Shown here: piece by piece, positions 25,375 to 36,339 of the stretch
Position numbering within the stretch: position 1 is the stretch's first letter
Layout of the letters: the number at the start of each line of letters is the position of its first letter
DNA from: Serinus canaria
Taxonomy: Eukaryota > Chordata > Aves > Passeriformes > Fringillidae
NCBI RefSeq assembly: GCF_022539315.1
Contig: NC_066313.1
Coordinates: forward strand, 8,373,764-8,437,763
Length of the DNA: 64,000 bases
Direction of reading: 5' to 3'
The notes under the pieces: model-generated
Database searches by the model: none
Told to the model about the DNA's origin: nothing
What the model saw: only the letters and a program-made list of their open reading frames with translations
Translations under genes and position numbers: made by a program

Positions 25375-25389
25375 TTTTTTTTTTTTTTT
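25375..25389 (+). repeat. Poly(T) tract, 15 T
   Basis: Uninterrupted T15 preceded by 'gttttgg'. Mononucleotide repeat; no retroposon body seen. Confidence 0.88.
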
Positions 25390-28300
25390 CATTTAATTCT
25401 TGACGGGCTGTAATCATCTTTTACAAACAAAGAGGAAAAAAGTATGTTATGAAATAAGGAAAAAAAAAAAGTCTTAATTCTTGCTTTTCTCACAGCAAGA
25501 GAAAGCTGAAAATGCTTTTCTCATAGCATTACTAGCTAGGCCTGTAGTGGGGAATTTCTTGTAAAATTCATAATAGTTCCTAACTTAACTTTACAGGCTT
25601 TGTCTAATGCCTGCTCTTCTGCAGTCACATGGAAAGAATAAATCCAGGAAAATTGTAGTCTCAGACATAAATCAAAATCAAACTCTGTGTTGCCTTGAGG
25701 GCATGAGATAGATGGCAAATTGATAAGGTACATGGGTGAGAAAAACATACTCTTTGCCTCAAAACCAGATCATCTCTTTTCCAATTTCATCAAGCAGAAT
25801 ATTATTTCTTGTTAATGGTATACAATTAATGAGTATAAGTGTAAGGCTGGTTGACCCAAACCAAGATCAGTGTACTTAAACGTAGCTTTAGTCAAGACTA
25901 AATAACTTGTATCAGAACTGCTTTCTAATTGTGCAAATCCTGCTCCCTTTGTTTTTGTGTTTGTTGTTTTTATTAGCAGAAGCATGTATACATAGATGTT
26001 GTACATTTACTGAAAGACTTGTGTGTATCTTTGCATGCATAAAGAACACATTTTTTTTCCTCTACCACCAAAAATGGAAGTTGTGCTAGCAAAATGTATA
26101 ATGCTATGGTTGAGAAGGCAAGGGCTTTAACATGAGGAAATTAAGAAACAAATATATGCCCTCAGAGAAGTCATGACTTTAAAGGCTCAGTCATGCTGGA
26201 CCATGAAGTCTTTAGGAGAGAGGCAATGCTAATTTATATGATTATACAGTGCTGAGTGCACTGCTGGTGCTCTATAAGTAAACAGAAAAAAAGATAACAA
26301 GTATGTTAGAATGGTGAATTTGGCAGGCTTTTTTCAAATTTATGCATTTGAATGATTAAAAAACCCCAGTCAGTCTCAGGATCTTTGTTCAGTTGATGTA
26401 TTAATTAGATCTGTATTACAATCAAAACAAAAAACCCCAGCCAAGCTGATTTGGGAACCTGAGTGTTTCCCCAAGACTGCAGGGGTACCATGGTGTGTGG
26501 GTCTGTTCCACACACACTGCTGAATTAGGTGTGTGTGCCCTTCACTTCACAGCACTACAATGTTTTCATGGCAAACATTGCTACATCTGAGTTGATCTCC
26601 CTGGAGCTTTTAGAGTTACAAGGCTTGTAAAATAAAACTTGGGTAATGTTTAGCTTTAATGAGTTCTGTAACTGCTGTCCTGTCATGCCCCAAATTCTCT
26701 GTACGGCTGCCTTGCACTGGATCCTTGATAGCCACCAGATTCAGTTTCAGTTTTTTCTTTTAAAAAGGGGGACTGAAGGGTATCAAAGGCAGTGTAAGAA
26801 CTTTATGTGGCAGCTATTTCAGTAGAGCTCATACTGCAGAAATAGAAGCCTGCTTTGTTTTGCAAATTTGATAAAGATGCCTTAAAATCAAGGACTGGAA
26901 AGGGCCCTCCATGATAAGAGAGGCTGAGCCAGTCCTTGTGTGACTTTGAGGAGGGGATGACTCAAGAATCCATGTCAAGGTGCCCAGCCAGGCTCTTCCT
27001 TGTCAGTCTGTCCTCCTTTGCAATAAACCAGCACCTGACTTCTGTGGTAAAAAGTCTTTCCCAGGTCATCAATTTCCAACACAGTCAGTGGCAGGGTCTT
27101 CAGAAGCAACAGAGATGTCCCTGTGTAAGGAAGTGGCTTTGGGGGCTGGAGAAGGACCTCTGTGCACAAGAGGCACTGGCTTTTCAAAGGACAGCTGCTC
27201 TTCCAGTGGGAGAGGCTGTAGATTTCATCCTGTCTTTGTGAATGAATGAATAGGAAATTTATTTCAAACCCTCCTTGGAAGCCCTTGCCAAGATGCTGTA
27301 GAGAGCTCTGTTACCAGGTAAAAGAAGGTGAAGCCTATAATGAAGGGAGATAAAACTTCAGGGAAAAAACCTGCCTATTATGGATAAAAATCTCTGTGAA
27401 AGCTACTTGATCCAAGGAAAGATCTGTGCAGTAAATTGCAAGTGACTTTTATCTATGGTGCACTAAACCAGAAATTAAAAGTTTGGGACATAATGAAAGC
27501 TGAGGAGAAAAGAAATTAAATATGTTTGCAGATTTGACAAAATGAGGTGCATTAAGCTAGGTAGAACTAATATAACACAGCCCATAAATTCATTATGTAA
27601 TTTTATCTTCAAATCCTTTTGACTGAAATGCAACATATAACTCAGGAAGGCATCCAGTCTTAGTGTAATATCTTCAAGTGGTCCACTGCATCTCTGAAAA
27701 GTTTGTCCACATGGATAATTTCCAGAATTAATTATATTGCTTTTGAATAAGCTTTCAAATAGCTGAGGAACTCACATGAGCTGAAATTATACAGCAGAAA
27801 CTGAAACTAGTTAAATGAGCTATAAAATACTGAATCACATAGGAGCAGGCCACATTTTATTTGGCTTCACACCTCTGAATGCTTAATTGGTTTGGTTTTA
27901 CTTGCTGTTACTCCAGTGGGGAAGGCATTGCTTTGATGGCAGTAATTGCCCACTACACTGCTAACCAACAACGCTGTCCATGGGGCACTATGTTAGACAG
28001 AGTGATGTAAAAGTTCTTTTGGTGATTAATTTTCAATGTCTAATTTAATTTCTTTGTGTGAATGTCACTTGTGAGACATTGCTTTGGGCATCTCTTCACA
28101 CTCCTCAGGATATGGGGTTGCTTTTTTGAAGGCAGCAGCTCCTTATGCTGTGATGGGAGAAATGGGTGCAACCTGGGCAAAAGTGCAGTGGTTTGTGTCT
28201 ATAAAAGTAGCCTTCCATTAATCTTGTAAGATAAAAAGCTCTCTGGCCTACAGTTCTGAAACTTTCCATTAACTCTGTGCGGGATTCCCTGTTAGACAAA

Positions 28301-28520
28301 ACAACTGTGGGGCTTGAGAGCTCAGCCAACATCTGCTGAAATACCAATTTGACATACCAGTTTACTTTTGCACAGCACAAGGCTCAATGAGGTTTGGATC
28401 TGGGACCAGATAAAGGATAACAAGTATTAACTACAAGGCAGGGAATTCTTCTGTGAGGCAGCTTGACTTTTTAGCTCAGAATAATTTCTTTCACTCTGGA
28501 ATTTCATGCTTTACTTTGGC

Positions 28521-28536
28521 TTTTTTTTTTTTTTTT
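28521..28536 (+). repeat. Poly(T) tract, 16 T
   Basis: Uninterrupted T16 within a pyrimidine-rich stretch. Confidence 0.9.
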
Positions 28537-30360
28537 CTTTAAAAATCTTTATCTTCTGTCCTTCAAACAATTCACTGTCAACTGTGAGAGTGCAAAATCT
28601 TTTCATTTTGGTGCTCAAAACTGCAGCTGTCCTTTGAATGCCAATATTCTGCATTCACAGTAAACTACACCGTTCTACATTACTGCTCATGTGCTCCTCA
28701 AGGGCTGCCTTATATTAATTGAGGTTTGTTTGTTTTTTTTCCCTTTGCTGTATTTTGCTGCAGTGAGCAATGTGGTACATTCAGGTGTCTTACATAACCA
28801 GCAACACCATGAGTCATCTTTTGAGAGTGACTATTGACTGAACTGGCATGAGCTCAGATGCTGAAAAATGTGCAGTTAGAAAGGATTTAAAAAAAGACAA
28901 CCTGAACCCCTCAACCATTTCTTTTCACACTATATGTTACCATAGGAGTTATTTTTGCTGTAGGGCAAAGGCTCAACAGCATGTGTAGGAGTGATCTCCA
29001 TTGTTCTTCAGCACATAGATGTGACTCCTGTCAAATAAAACGATCACAAAACCCCCAAAGCTTTTCATAAGGAAATCCCACTGAGACAAGGACATGATGA
29101 CTCTCTCTCTGCCCAGATACAGTACAGGGTTTATATATGGAATCCCTCCTGGTCACCTCTCCAAGTTCTTTATATCCTATTCCGAAAATACTTTGCTTTT
29201 TGTACTGAACAAAGTTCACCCAAATTGAAATAAGAGCACATCTCTCTTACTAATTTCTCTAACTGGTCTAAAGAAAAAAGAACATCCCTTTTAAAGGGTT
29301 TGTGGATAACTACTTTATTGGCCATTGAAACTGTCTTGTGATCATCTGTGGTCTGCCAGCTCGAGGTGAGAAAATTCTTCAAGCCCTCTTTTGGAAAGTT
29401 CCTACGTGAGAAGGTTTAGAAATGAGAGCCTTCAGCTGGTCACCTCCTAACTGGATCTTGTGCAGTATTACAATTGAACTAATAATTTTGAGCTCAAATT
29501 TCATAAAAAGCTGTGGTTGTTAACATTATAAATTAATAGATGCATTATTAAGATGGAAACAAATTACATTGTCTCTCCTTTCTTGGTAATTGAATTTGTA
29601 TCTAGAAATTTACTCCAGTTCTTTATTCAAAGAAAAGCCCTCAATTCTGTAGCTCAGTTAGATCCATATACAGCAGGCAGCACGCAATGTGTGAGGCAGA
29701 AGATCAGCTTGGGGAATGCTATTTCATTGCTGCTCTGTGAAGAAAGTAAGTTTTACTGTTGTATGAGTAACAATTTTAAGCATTCTTGAGTCTGATGCTT
29801 ATGGTGCTAAAGGACTAGAAATTTTGCAGTTACTTTTACTGGATATAAATGTAGACTTTGTGCAGACTAAAGCCCTCTGCCGAGGGACAAAAAGCCCTCT
29901 GATCTTATTATAGTGATTTTCAGCTCTCAAGATGAAGTTTTTCTGGGTCTCCACAACTCATGTGGAATGATTTCATAATTGTGGTGAAAGGGGTAGGCAG
30001 GGGTAGCTGTGTTCCAGCTCTTCCTTGGGACTGTTTCACTGACCGTGGGGATGTTCATGATCCGGCTCCCCGGTACTGAGGGATCTGGGGTTAAATTTCT
30101 TCCAGCAGCTCTGCTGCAAGCACTGGAATCTGCTTGCCCTGGGTGCTGGGTGCCCTGAGGCTGCTGAGCTGCAGGGGGAAGGTTTGTTAGGTAACACAGA
30201 TTCTATACACAATTTCTCAGAGCTTCTCTTACCACCGATGCGCTGCTCCATTTATGCAGCATCTGCTGACAGAAGCCTGTGTGGGAGGTGGCTTTGTTTG
30301 TGTTATTTTCCCTAGAAATAGAAGATACTTGTGCTGAATAAGAGGCAGAGTTACTGCACA

Positions 30361-30391
30361 GCTTAAAAAAAAAAAGTTTCTTTTTTAAGCA
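30361..30391. repeat. A/T-rich inverted repeat, 10-bp stem
   Basis: GCTTAAAAAA (30361-30370) pairs perfectly with TTTTTTAAGC (30382-30391) across an 11-nt loop. It lies about 0.6 kb upstream of the candidate exon. A hairpin followed by T-rich DNA would suggest a terminator in bacteria, but that reading does not apply in this vertebrate context. Confidence 0.7.
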
Positions 30392-30985
30392 TTCATTTTT
30401 TTCATCTTGGATATGTTATTTTTTGCCCTTGCCCCCCTCTGTGGGTAAGGGGGGGAAGCTTGAAAAACTGTGGTTTTCTGCCCATTGATAAACGTAATGA
30501 GATTTGAGTGTCAACATTAAAATGTTCCGTGTCATCAGCTCTGTGAAACTGCAGTGAAATATGGAAGCGAGGGAGAAAAAACTCCGTTTTCAGCCTGGCT
30601 GTGTCCCCTGCTAGGGTGCTGTGGGGAATGTTGATAAACACTGGGAAGGGCTGAGAGGTGGCAGAGGCAGGTGAGGAGCCGGTGGCTTCTGAGGGACCAC
30701 AGAAAGCTGCCACTGCATCTCCTCCTGCATCTGAGTGCCAGAGGCTCCTAGTTAGGGGAAGCCTCTACAACTCTTCTGTTTTTGCTTTCCCTGGATCAAG
30801 GAAATAAGCGATGCAATGGAAATTTTTAATAAACATTTCTAGCAGAATAATATTTTACATCTCCCTCTGCCTCTGCTGAGTAAGTGCTGTTAGCTCCAAT
30901 TGTTCATTACTAAGGAAAGTCTTCTCCAATTCATCTCCAGCAGTACTCCAGGTAGAGGTGATTTATTTTTTTTTTGTTACCTGGC

Positions 30986-31094
30986 ATGGCTGTGCTGTCA
31001 CTGCTGCTGCTGCTTGGGCTAATAGACATAACTGCTGCCGTGGACGTCGCGCCTAGAATTAAAGCGGGGTCAAGGTGGAGAGGTGAAAAGAATC
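30986..31094 (+). CDS. Candidate first coding exon encoding a signal peptide (gene unidentified)
   Basis: An ATG at 30986 sits in a strong Kozak context (GGCATGG: G at -3, G at +4) and opens a frame of 36 complete codons plus one base. The N-terminus MAVLSLLLLLGLIDITAA is a textbook signal peptide: a short n-region, a Leu-rich core encoded partly by a CTG run, and a small-residue cleavage site (T-A-A before V-D). The remaining residues are basic and polar (segment SRWRGEKN). At 31095 the sequence is C|GTGAGT, a consensus splice donor in phase 1; without splicing the frame ends at TAA 31100-31102. The exon holds a CpG cluster around 31039-31051, unusual for this AT-rich neighbourhood, and GC is raised for about 1 kb upstream. 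Leader peptides split from the mature domain by a long first intron are common in vertebrate adhesion and secreted proteins. The downstream exon would lie beyond this window or is not recognisable. I do not recognise the protein. Alternative: a chance frame on a CTG repeat. Confidence 0.42.
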
Positions 31095-31110
31095 GTGAGT
31101 AACCCGGGCT

Positions 31111-31136
31111 TTTCCTTCTCTTCTTCTTCTTCTCAG
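31111..31136 (+). promoter_or_regulatory. Polypyrimidine tract plus CAG (3' splice-site-like)
   Basis: Twenty-six bases of almost pure C/T ending in TCTCAG, the form of a strong vertebrate 3' splice site. It lies only 42 bp after the candidate donor at 31095, too short for a normal vertebrate intron, so it cannot pair with that donor in the usual way. It could be an alternative acceptor from an upstream 5'-UTR exon, or simple (TTC)n sequence. Confidence 0.25.
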
Positions 31137-34100
31137 CTCTCTGTTTGAAGAAATGTGTTAGGCCTCATTTCACTGTGTAATTCTTCCTCTCTGTGAGGTT
31201 GTTCTCTAATAGCAGCCTTAAGGCCATGTAATTTAAGTATTTAAATATGCATGTGGAAGGCAGGGGCCACACCTTCCCTGAGCCCCACACATCTGCAGTA
31301 CAGTCCTGTGTCTGCTGCACACTCTCTGAACTGCCTGTGCTGATTAACTCCTCTCTTTCCAGGGACTTGGAGAAGTCCAGGCTGCACCTTTTCTCTTTAT
31401 AGTCTTAGCATTTTGCGTGCTATTTCAGATGTTAGCTTTGATAAAGGCAGCAAATCTCACAGGTCTCTGTGAAAGGACCTTGTAACCCCAGTGATTTGAG
31501 CAGCTAATTTTATGAATATAAATGCATAGCTGTACTTTAAGATCTTCAGATTTAGGTAAGGGAATGTAAGGTAGAATTGCAGCTTGTGAAGGATTTAGGA
31601 GTGCTGCACTTATGAAGAAAAAAGAGCATTTACTATTAGAAAAGGAAAGTAGATGAGTCATCATAATATTTGTGAGTGAGACTTCCTACTGCATACACAG
31701 CTGCTTGACTGAAATAACCAGATGATTATTTCCATTTAAAGGGCAACTCAGTTCTCGCTGACATTACTCCTTTTTCCTGTCCAGCTATTTATAAACAAGA
31801 ATGCCCATGATGGGCAGCATAATATTAGCATTATGCCTGTAAATATTTGCTGAGGTTTTGTTTTGAGTTTTGTATTGTATTTTTTTCTTTTTTAGAAACA
31901 CTTAGATTACTAAAAGAGAGAAGGAATATTGAAAATAGAATGAAGGTTTTCTGTGGAATTCAGCTAAATGTGATGTGGTTGTTTGGATAACCTATGTGAT
32001 GGAAATCCCTAAAATACCCAGAACTTGGAGGGCTGGCTGTTGGTATCCTTGGAATAGGTGTTATTTTGTCACTCCTCTTATCTGGAAGCTCATCTGCAGC
32101 TTGAGCAATATATTTTTTTTTCCCTAAAGCAATAACATAATATTAATAAATCTGCTGCTTCTCTCAGTCCCCATATCAGTAGCATTAAGGAAGGAGGTGA
32201 TGGACTCAGTGGAAGTGAGAACTGCCTTGCCCACTCACAGGTACTTTACATCAAAAGCCCACACTGCTCAGACTAGCAGGGCATGAATGTGTGCATAAGG
32301 GATGCACAAAAATAGCAAGCCACAGCTTATAAATATTTGAATACATGAACTTGTTATGACTAAAAGAGCCTTTTATTTTACTCATTGTGGAAACTGAGGC
32401 ACAACTGAAATATGCTGAACAACATTTTTTCACAGTATGTTTCTTTCTCAGTAAAAAGGCCTTCTAAAATGAGTATCTGCATATCTGTTACAAAAAAAAA
32501 ATAAAAAAAGCAGATTCAAGAGTAAAACTGCTGTACATTCACTTTCAATTTATTGACTTGCAGGGGTTTGAAAATTTCTGATTCTGAGTATTCAGTCTGA
32601 TTTTTTTCCTGTGAAGAATTGAAATAGATGGTGATATAGACATTAATGTCTCACAAAAGCATTAACAAAGTTAATCCACTTGTGATGTCTTTTAGCTGCC
32701 ATAAGTAAATTATGCAAATATTCAGAAGTTTAGGACCACCACCTGTTTGAAAATTGTTTTGCAACTACAATAATTCATTTAATGTCACCTGTATTAGCTA
32801 TTAGACCTTATTGATTCAAATTACTTGCTTTCTTCTCTCAGGACAGGGTGCTCTCAAGCCAGCACATCAGCACACTGCTATATTTGGTTAAAGGAAAAAT
32901 AGGCTGTAAATTGGTTTTATAGCACCTTGATATTATTTTACTTGATGGCTTAGGGACATCAGTTGTTGAATGTATTAAAAGTTATGGATTTGAATCAGCT
33001 CTCCTTGAAATTAAGAGATGTTTAGAGTAGCCTTTACTGTTTCTTTTATTTAAATTTTAGCAGCAGCCTCACTAAGAACAAGAAGGTTTTACAGGAATGT
33101 CGTTCCTTGTATAGTATTTGGCTTTGCTATCCATGATGTCAAAATTTCTCTAGTGGTGGGGATGAAGATTATCATTCAGAGCTGGATCCTCAGAGCAGTA
33201 GAGAGCTAATTTGTGAGAGAAGAAATGTTGTGTAATCATAGTTGATAGAATACTTGTCGATGGCTGTTAATGCTGTATATTTGCCTGTCAGTTGACATCG
33301 CGCTTGAAGATGTTCTCTTGCTGGTTCATTTTTGCACGTCATAGTTATTATTCTAATGAAAGAAAACATTCTGAAAATGCTTGTGATTGTGTGATGTATG
33401 TTTCTATTTAACTGGGTTACACTAAAATTCCATAATCAAAACCAAAAATATGACATTACACGAAAGGGGACGTGGCTGGTTTCTGCATCTTTTAACTGAA
33501 ATTTTCACTAAAGCATTTAGATGCAGCAGTTTAGCAATGATTTAAAAGTAATTTATATTTACAATATAAAGAGATTTCAAAATATTCTTGCTCCAAGTGG
33601 TCTTTTAGAAGACAGAACAACCTTTTTATAGGTTCTCTGTGATACTTCTCCAAAAAAGATAATGGTATACTAAGGACCATAAGAAGTTGTCCAGGAAAGA
33701 TGTCGTGATCCAATTTTAGTCATTCTGTTCAAAGTCCAGCAAGGAACACAACAAAACTTTAATTTCTATGGCTGGCATTTGCTTTATCTGAGTTTACACC
33801 TCATCAGATGAAGTTTTCTTCTTTACTTTTCTATAGGGGATCTTGGAACAGGGAAATCTGTAACCTGGTTCTGCTCCATTGAATCTCAAATGAATGAAGT
33901 CAGGAGAATGGAAATAAATGTTATTTTCTGAAAAATCGAACTGCAAGAAAAAATAGTATGAAAGGAAAATAAGGGGACTTATTCCCACATGAATCTGTAG
34001 TTTCTGTAGGGTGGGGGGGAGAACAACACATGTCTTGGAGGCAATATTAAACTATTTAAATACGTAAAAATTAACACTGGTCAATTGCTTATGCCATGAT

Positions 34101-36150
34101 GTCTTCTTCTGGCACATTATTATTTTTATGCATTCACTTCATGTTCAAGAAAGCCAACAATTACTTTTGAATGCCTGTACTATATGATTTACATGCCCAC
34201 AATCGTTGGAAATTATACAAAGAAATCTCATGGTTTGATACCAAAATGGCAAGGAATTAAGACTGTCTTATTATCTCTCAGAAAACTCTATTATAGACCA
34301 ATATCCTGGTTATTATTAACTGCTATACACTGCATATAATGTTAACACTTAAGACTTTACAAGCATATTTTCTGACATTTATATATTTTCATATTTTTTG
34401 TTGTACTGTGTGTTATTTTCTTTTTGAGAAAAACTTCTAATCAGAATTGCCTAATCTGTTAATAAATTTCTTTTCATCTTAAAGGGACTAAAATCATAAT
34501 TTTTTGGTCAGGTTTTGGATGTAAAGGTCAGATTTTAAAGTTGTCCCAGAGTGAATAGCTGCAAGCAGATATGTGTCTTTCATATTTCTGGTAGAATTCT
34601 GAACATATGAACTAAAAGAATTATTGTATTTTAAGATTTTACAAGATATCAGAACTATTCTTTCTGTTGAAAGAAATTCAAATGAATGAATTGTTCAATT
34701 CATTTTGCATTTCAGGTAAAATGCTTAGGATCAGCATAAAAGGTTTATTTACTGTAGTTGGACTAGAAATACCAAATATTATAGTCTTTGTTTAACCATT
34801 ATTATTATTGTTAGGAATAGCTCCAATATAGAAGTAGTAAAAAAAATTATACTTGTTCTTACTGATTCTTCGTGTGTTGAAATATATAAGTAGGTATGTG
34901 TGGGCACATAAAGAGCTACTTTACTCTGTTAAAAGCTTCAATGTTTTTCTGTTGTGGTGCAAAATCCTGTCAGTAACATATCAGTAATTTCTCAGGCAGT
35001 ACCAGTCCTGTATTTTCTAGGTAGAGGGAATATGCTCAAATTGTTAAATTTTTTTTTTTAAATATATCATACTGATGTTCATTCACTGCTTCATAGGTTG
35101 TGAATTTCTTATGATATTTAGTACTCATAATTTTTACCTGTCCTCTAAGGATAAGGAAACAGAGTCCTAATTTTGTCATAAAGCAAAATCTAGCTGTGTC
35201 TTTCCAAGTTTCCTCAGACTGATCACAATTCAGACAAGTTGAATTGTGCATTGGAGTTAAATCTTGCAAGTTGTTCCATGGTTTATATTTGACTATCAAA
35301 TAAATATATCTTTCAATTAATTCTGGTAAGAAGGAAAAGGAATCTGATATGTGGCTTTATCTGTATGGATCCCTAAAGAAAAAAAATACAGATTTAACAG
35401 TAATGGTAGTGCCTCAAATAAAAACATGCTCGAAAAGAAAAAATCAAACCAGGACTGAAAGAGATTAGGAGGTCTCAGGTGACACTGCCCAGGGACATCA
35501 GTGCCTGTGTGCCCACCTCTCCACATGGCAGTGACCACTAGGATTTCCAGCCAAACAGCTGCTGGAAGCACATCACCTACAGGAGATTAATTTCTCTGTC
35601 CAGATGAGCTATCTTGATTTGATGAAAATAATTGCCAGGTATATAGTTAAAAGTTAGTGTTCTTTTAAAGAAACTGGCAAGTTCCTTATCTTAAAGAAGG
35701 GAGTAAAACATTATCCTTCTTGAAGAGCTAGAGTGTTCTTTGATGTTCAAATTTCCTCTTTTATTGCAGTATTTAACTCTGACATGCACCAAATAATTTA
35801 TCTGCAGGTTTGCATATTAATATTATCATCTGGCACTAGAGGCTTCTTTGGAAGCTTTAAATAGAACAGCAAATCAAAACCATTTAGTGATCTTTGGTGG
35901 TCAAAATGTAACCAGAAAGGTTTAACACAGCCTTTCCTAACCTTGAGGCTGTTTTCAAAGTACTTCCACCCCCTCCCCTTTCAGGTAGTTGTATTTCTCA
36001 CAAGAAATCCTACTTCACACAACAGAGAAAAGTGCTTTATCACAGACATTCTAATGTCAAGTAACTCAGTATATAAAAAGAACTATGAACAGAAAAGACA
36101 GTTGCCCTTAGATGCTGGAGCCTTTTTTTCTCCTGAAGTAGATGTGGCTG

Positions 36151-36339
36151 ATAAGAAACTTAGAGGGATGGTGAAAAGAGACATTAAGAAAAGGAGAGAT
36201 ATTTTTAACGGGAGAAAAAGAAGAGAGAATTGGAAGCAAACAGAAAGGGGAGAGTTAAATAGCTGAGGGCTGAAGGAAAGTAAAGTAAAGGGAAAATAAA
36301 GATAAGAAGGAGAAAAGAAGAGAATCTGGAAGAGCATAA
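36151..36339 (+). repeat. Purine-rich (A/G) tract
   Basis: About 190 bp strongly biased to A and G on the plus strand (AGAGAAAAGAAG-like units, 'aaagtaaagtaaagggaaaataaag'). The minus-strand frame across it is Phe/Leu/Ser-rich for that reason alone and is not a gene. Such tracts can form triplex DNA or act as exonic-enhancer-like RNA; neither is shown. Confidence 0.65.

Larger units (their letters stand above)
19924..30360. other. Unannotated unique DNA, about 10 kb
   Basis: No recognisable gene, RNA or transposon. GC-raised pockets occur at about 20.64-20.88 kb (inside a 149-codon plus frame, 20627-21076, without family resemblance) and 26.94-27.23 kb. Mononucleotide runs: A13 at 21572-21584, T13 at 25111-25123, T15 at 25375-25389 and T16 at 28521-28536. 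A purine-rich stretch spans roughly 23.91-24.09 kb. From about 30.0 kb the sequence gains GC and scattered CpG ahead of the candidate exon. Confidence 0.5.

Noticed and set aside
26885..26925. CR1-like phrase 'ggactggaaagggccct'
   Set aside because: Only about 15 bp resemble the CR1 3' end, and no tail octamers or further internal landmarks follow.
30361..30391. A-run/T-run hairpin as a transcription terminator
   Set aside because: Hairpin-plus-U terminators are bacterial. This window is vertebrate, and the arms are mostly A and T homopolymer, so pairing is expected often.
31095..31136. A 42-bp intron between the donor at 31095 and the CAG at 31136
   Set aside because: Far below the usual minimum vertebrate intron length of roughly 70 nt, so the two sites are not considered a pair.
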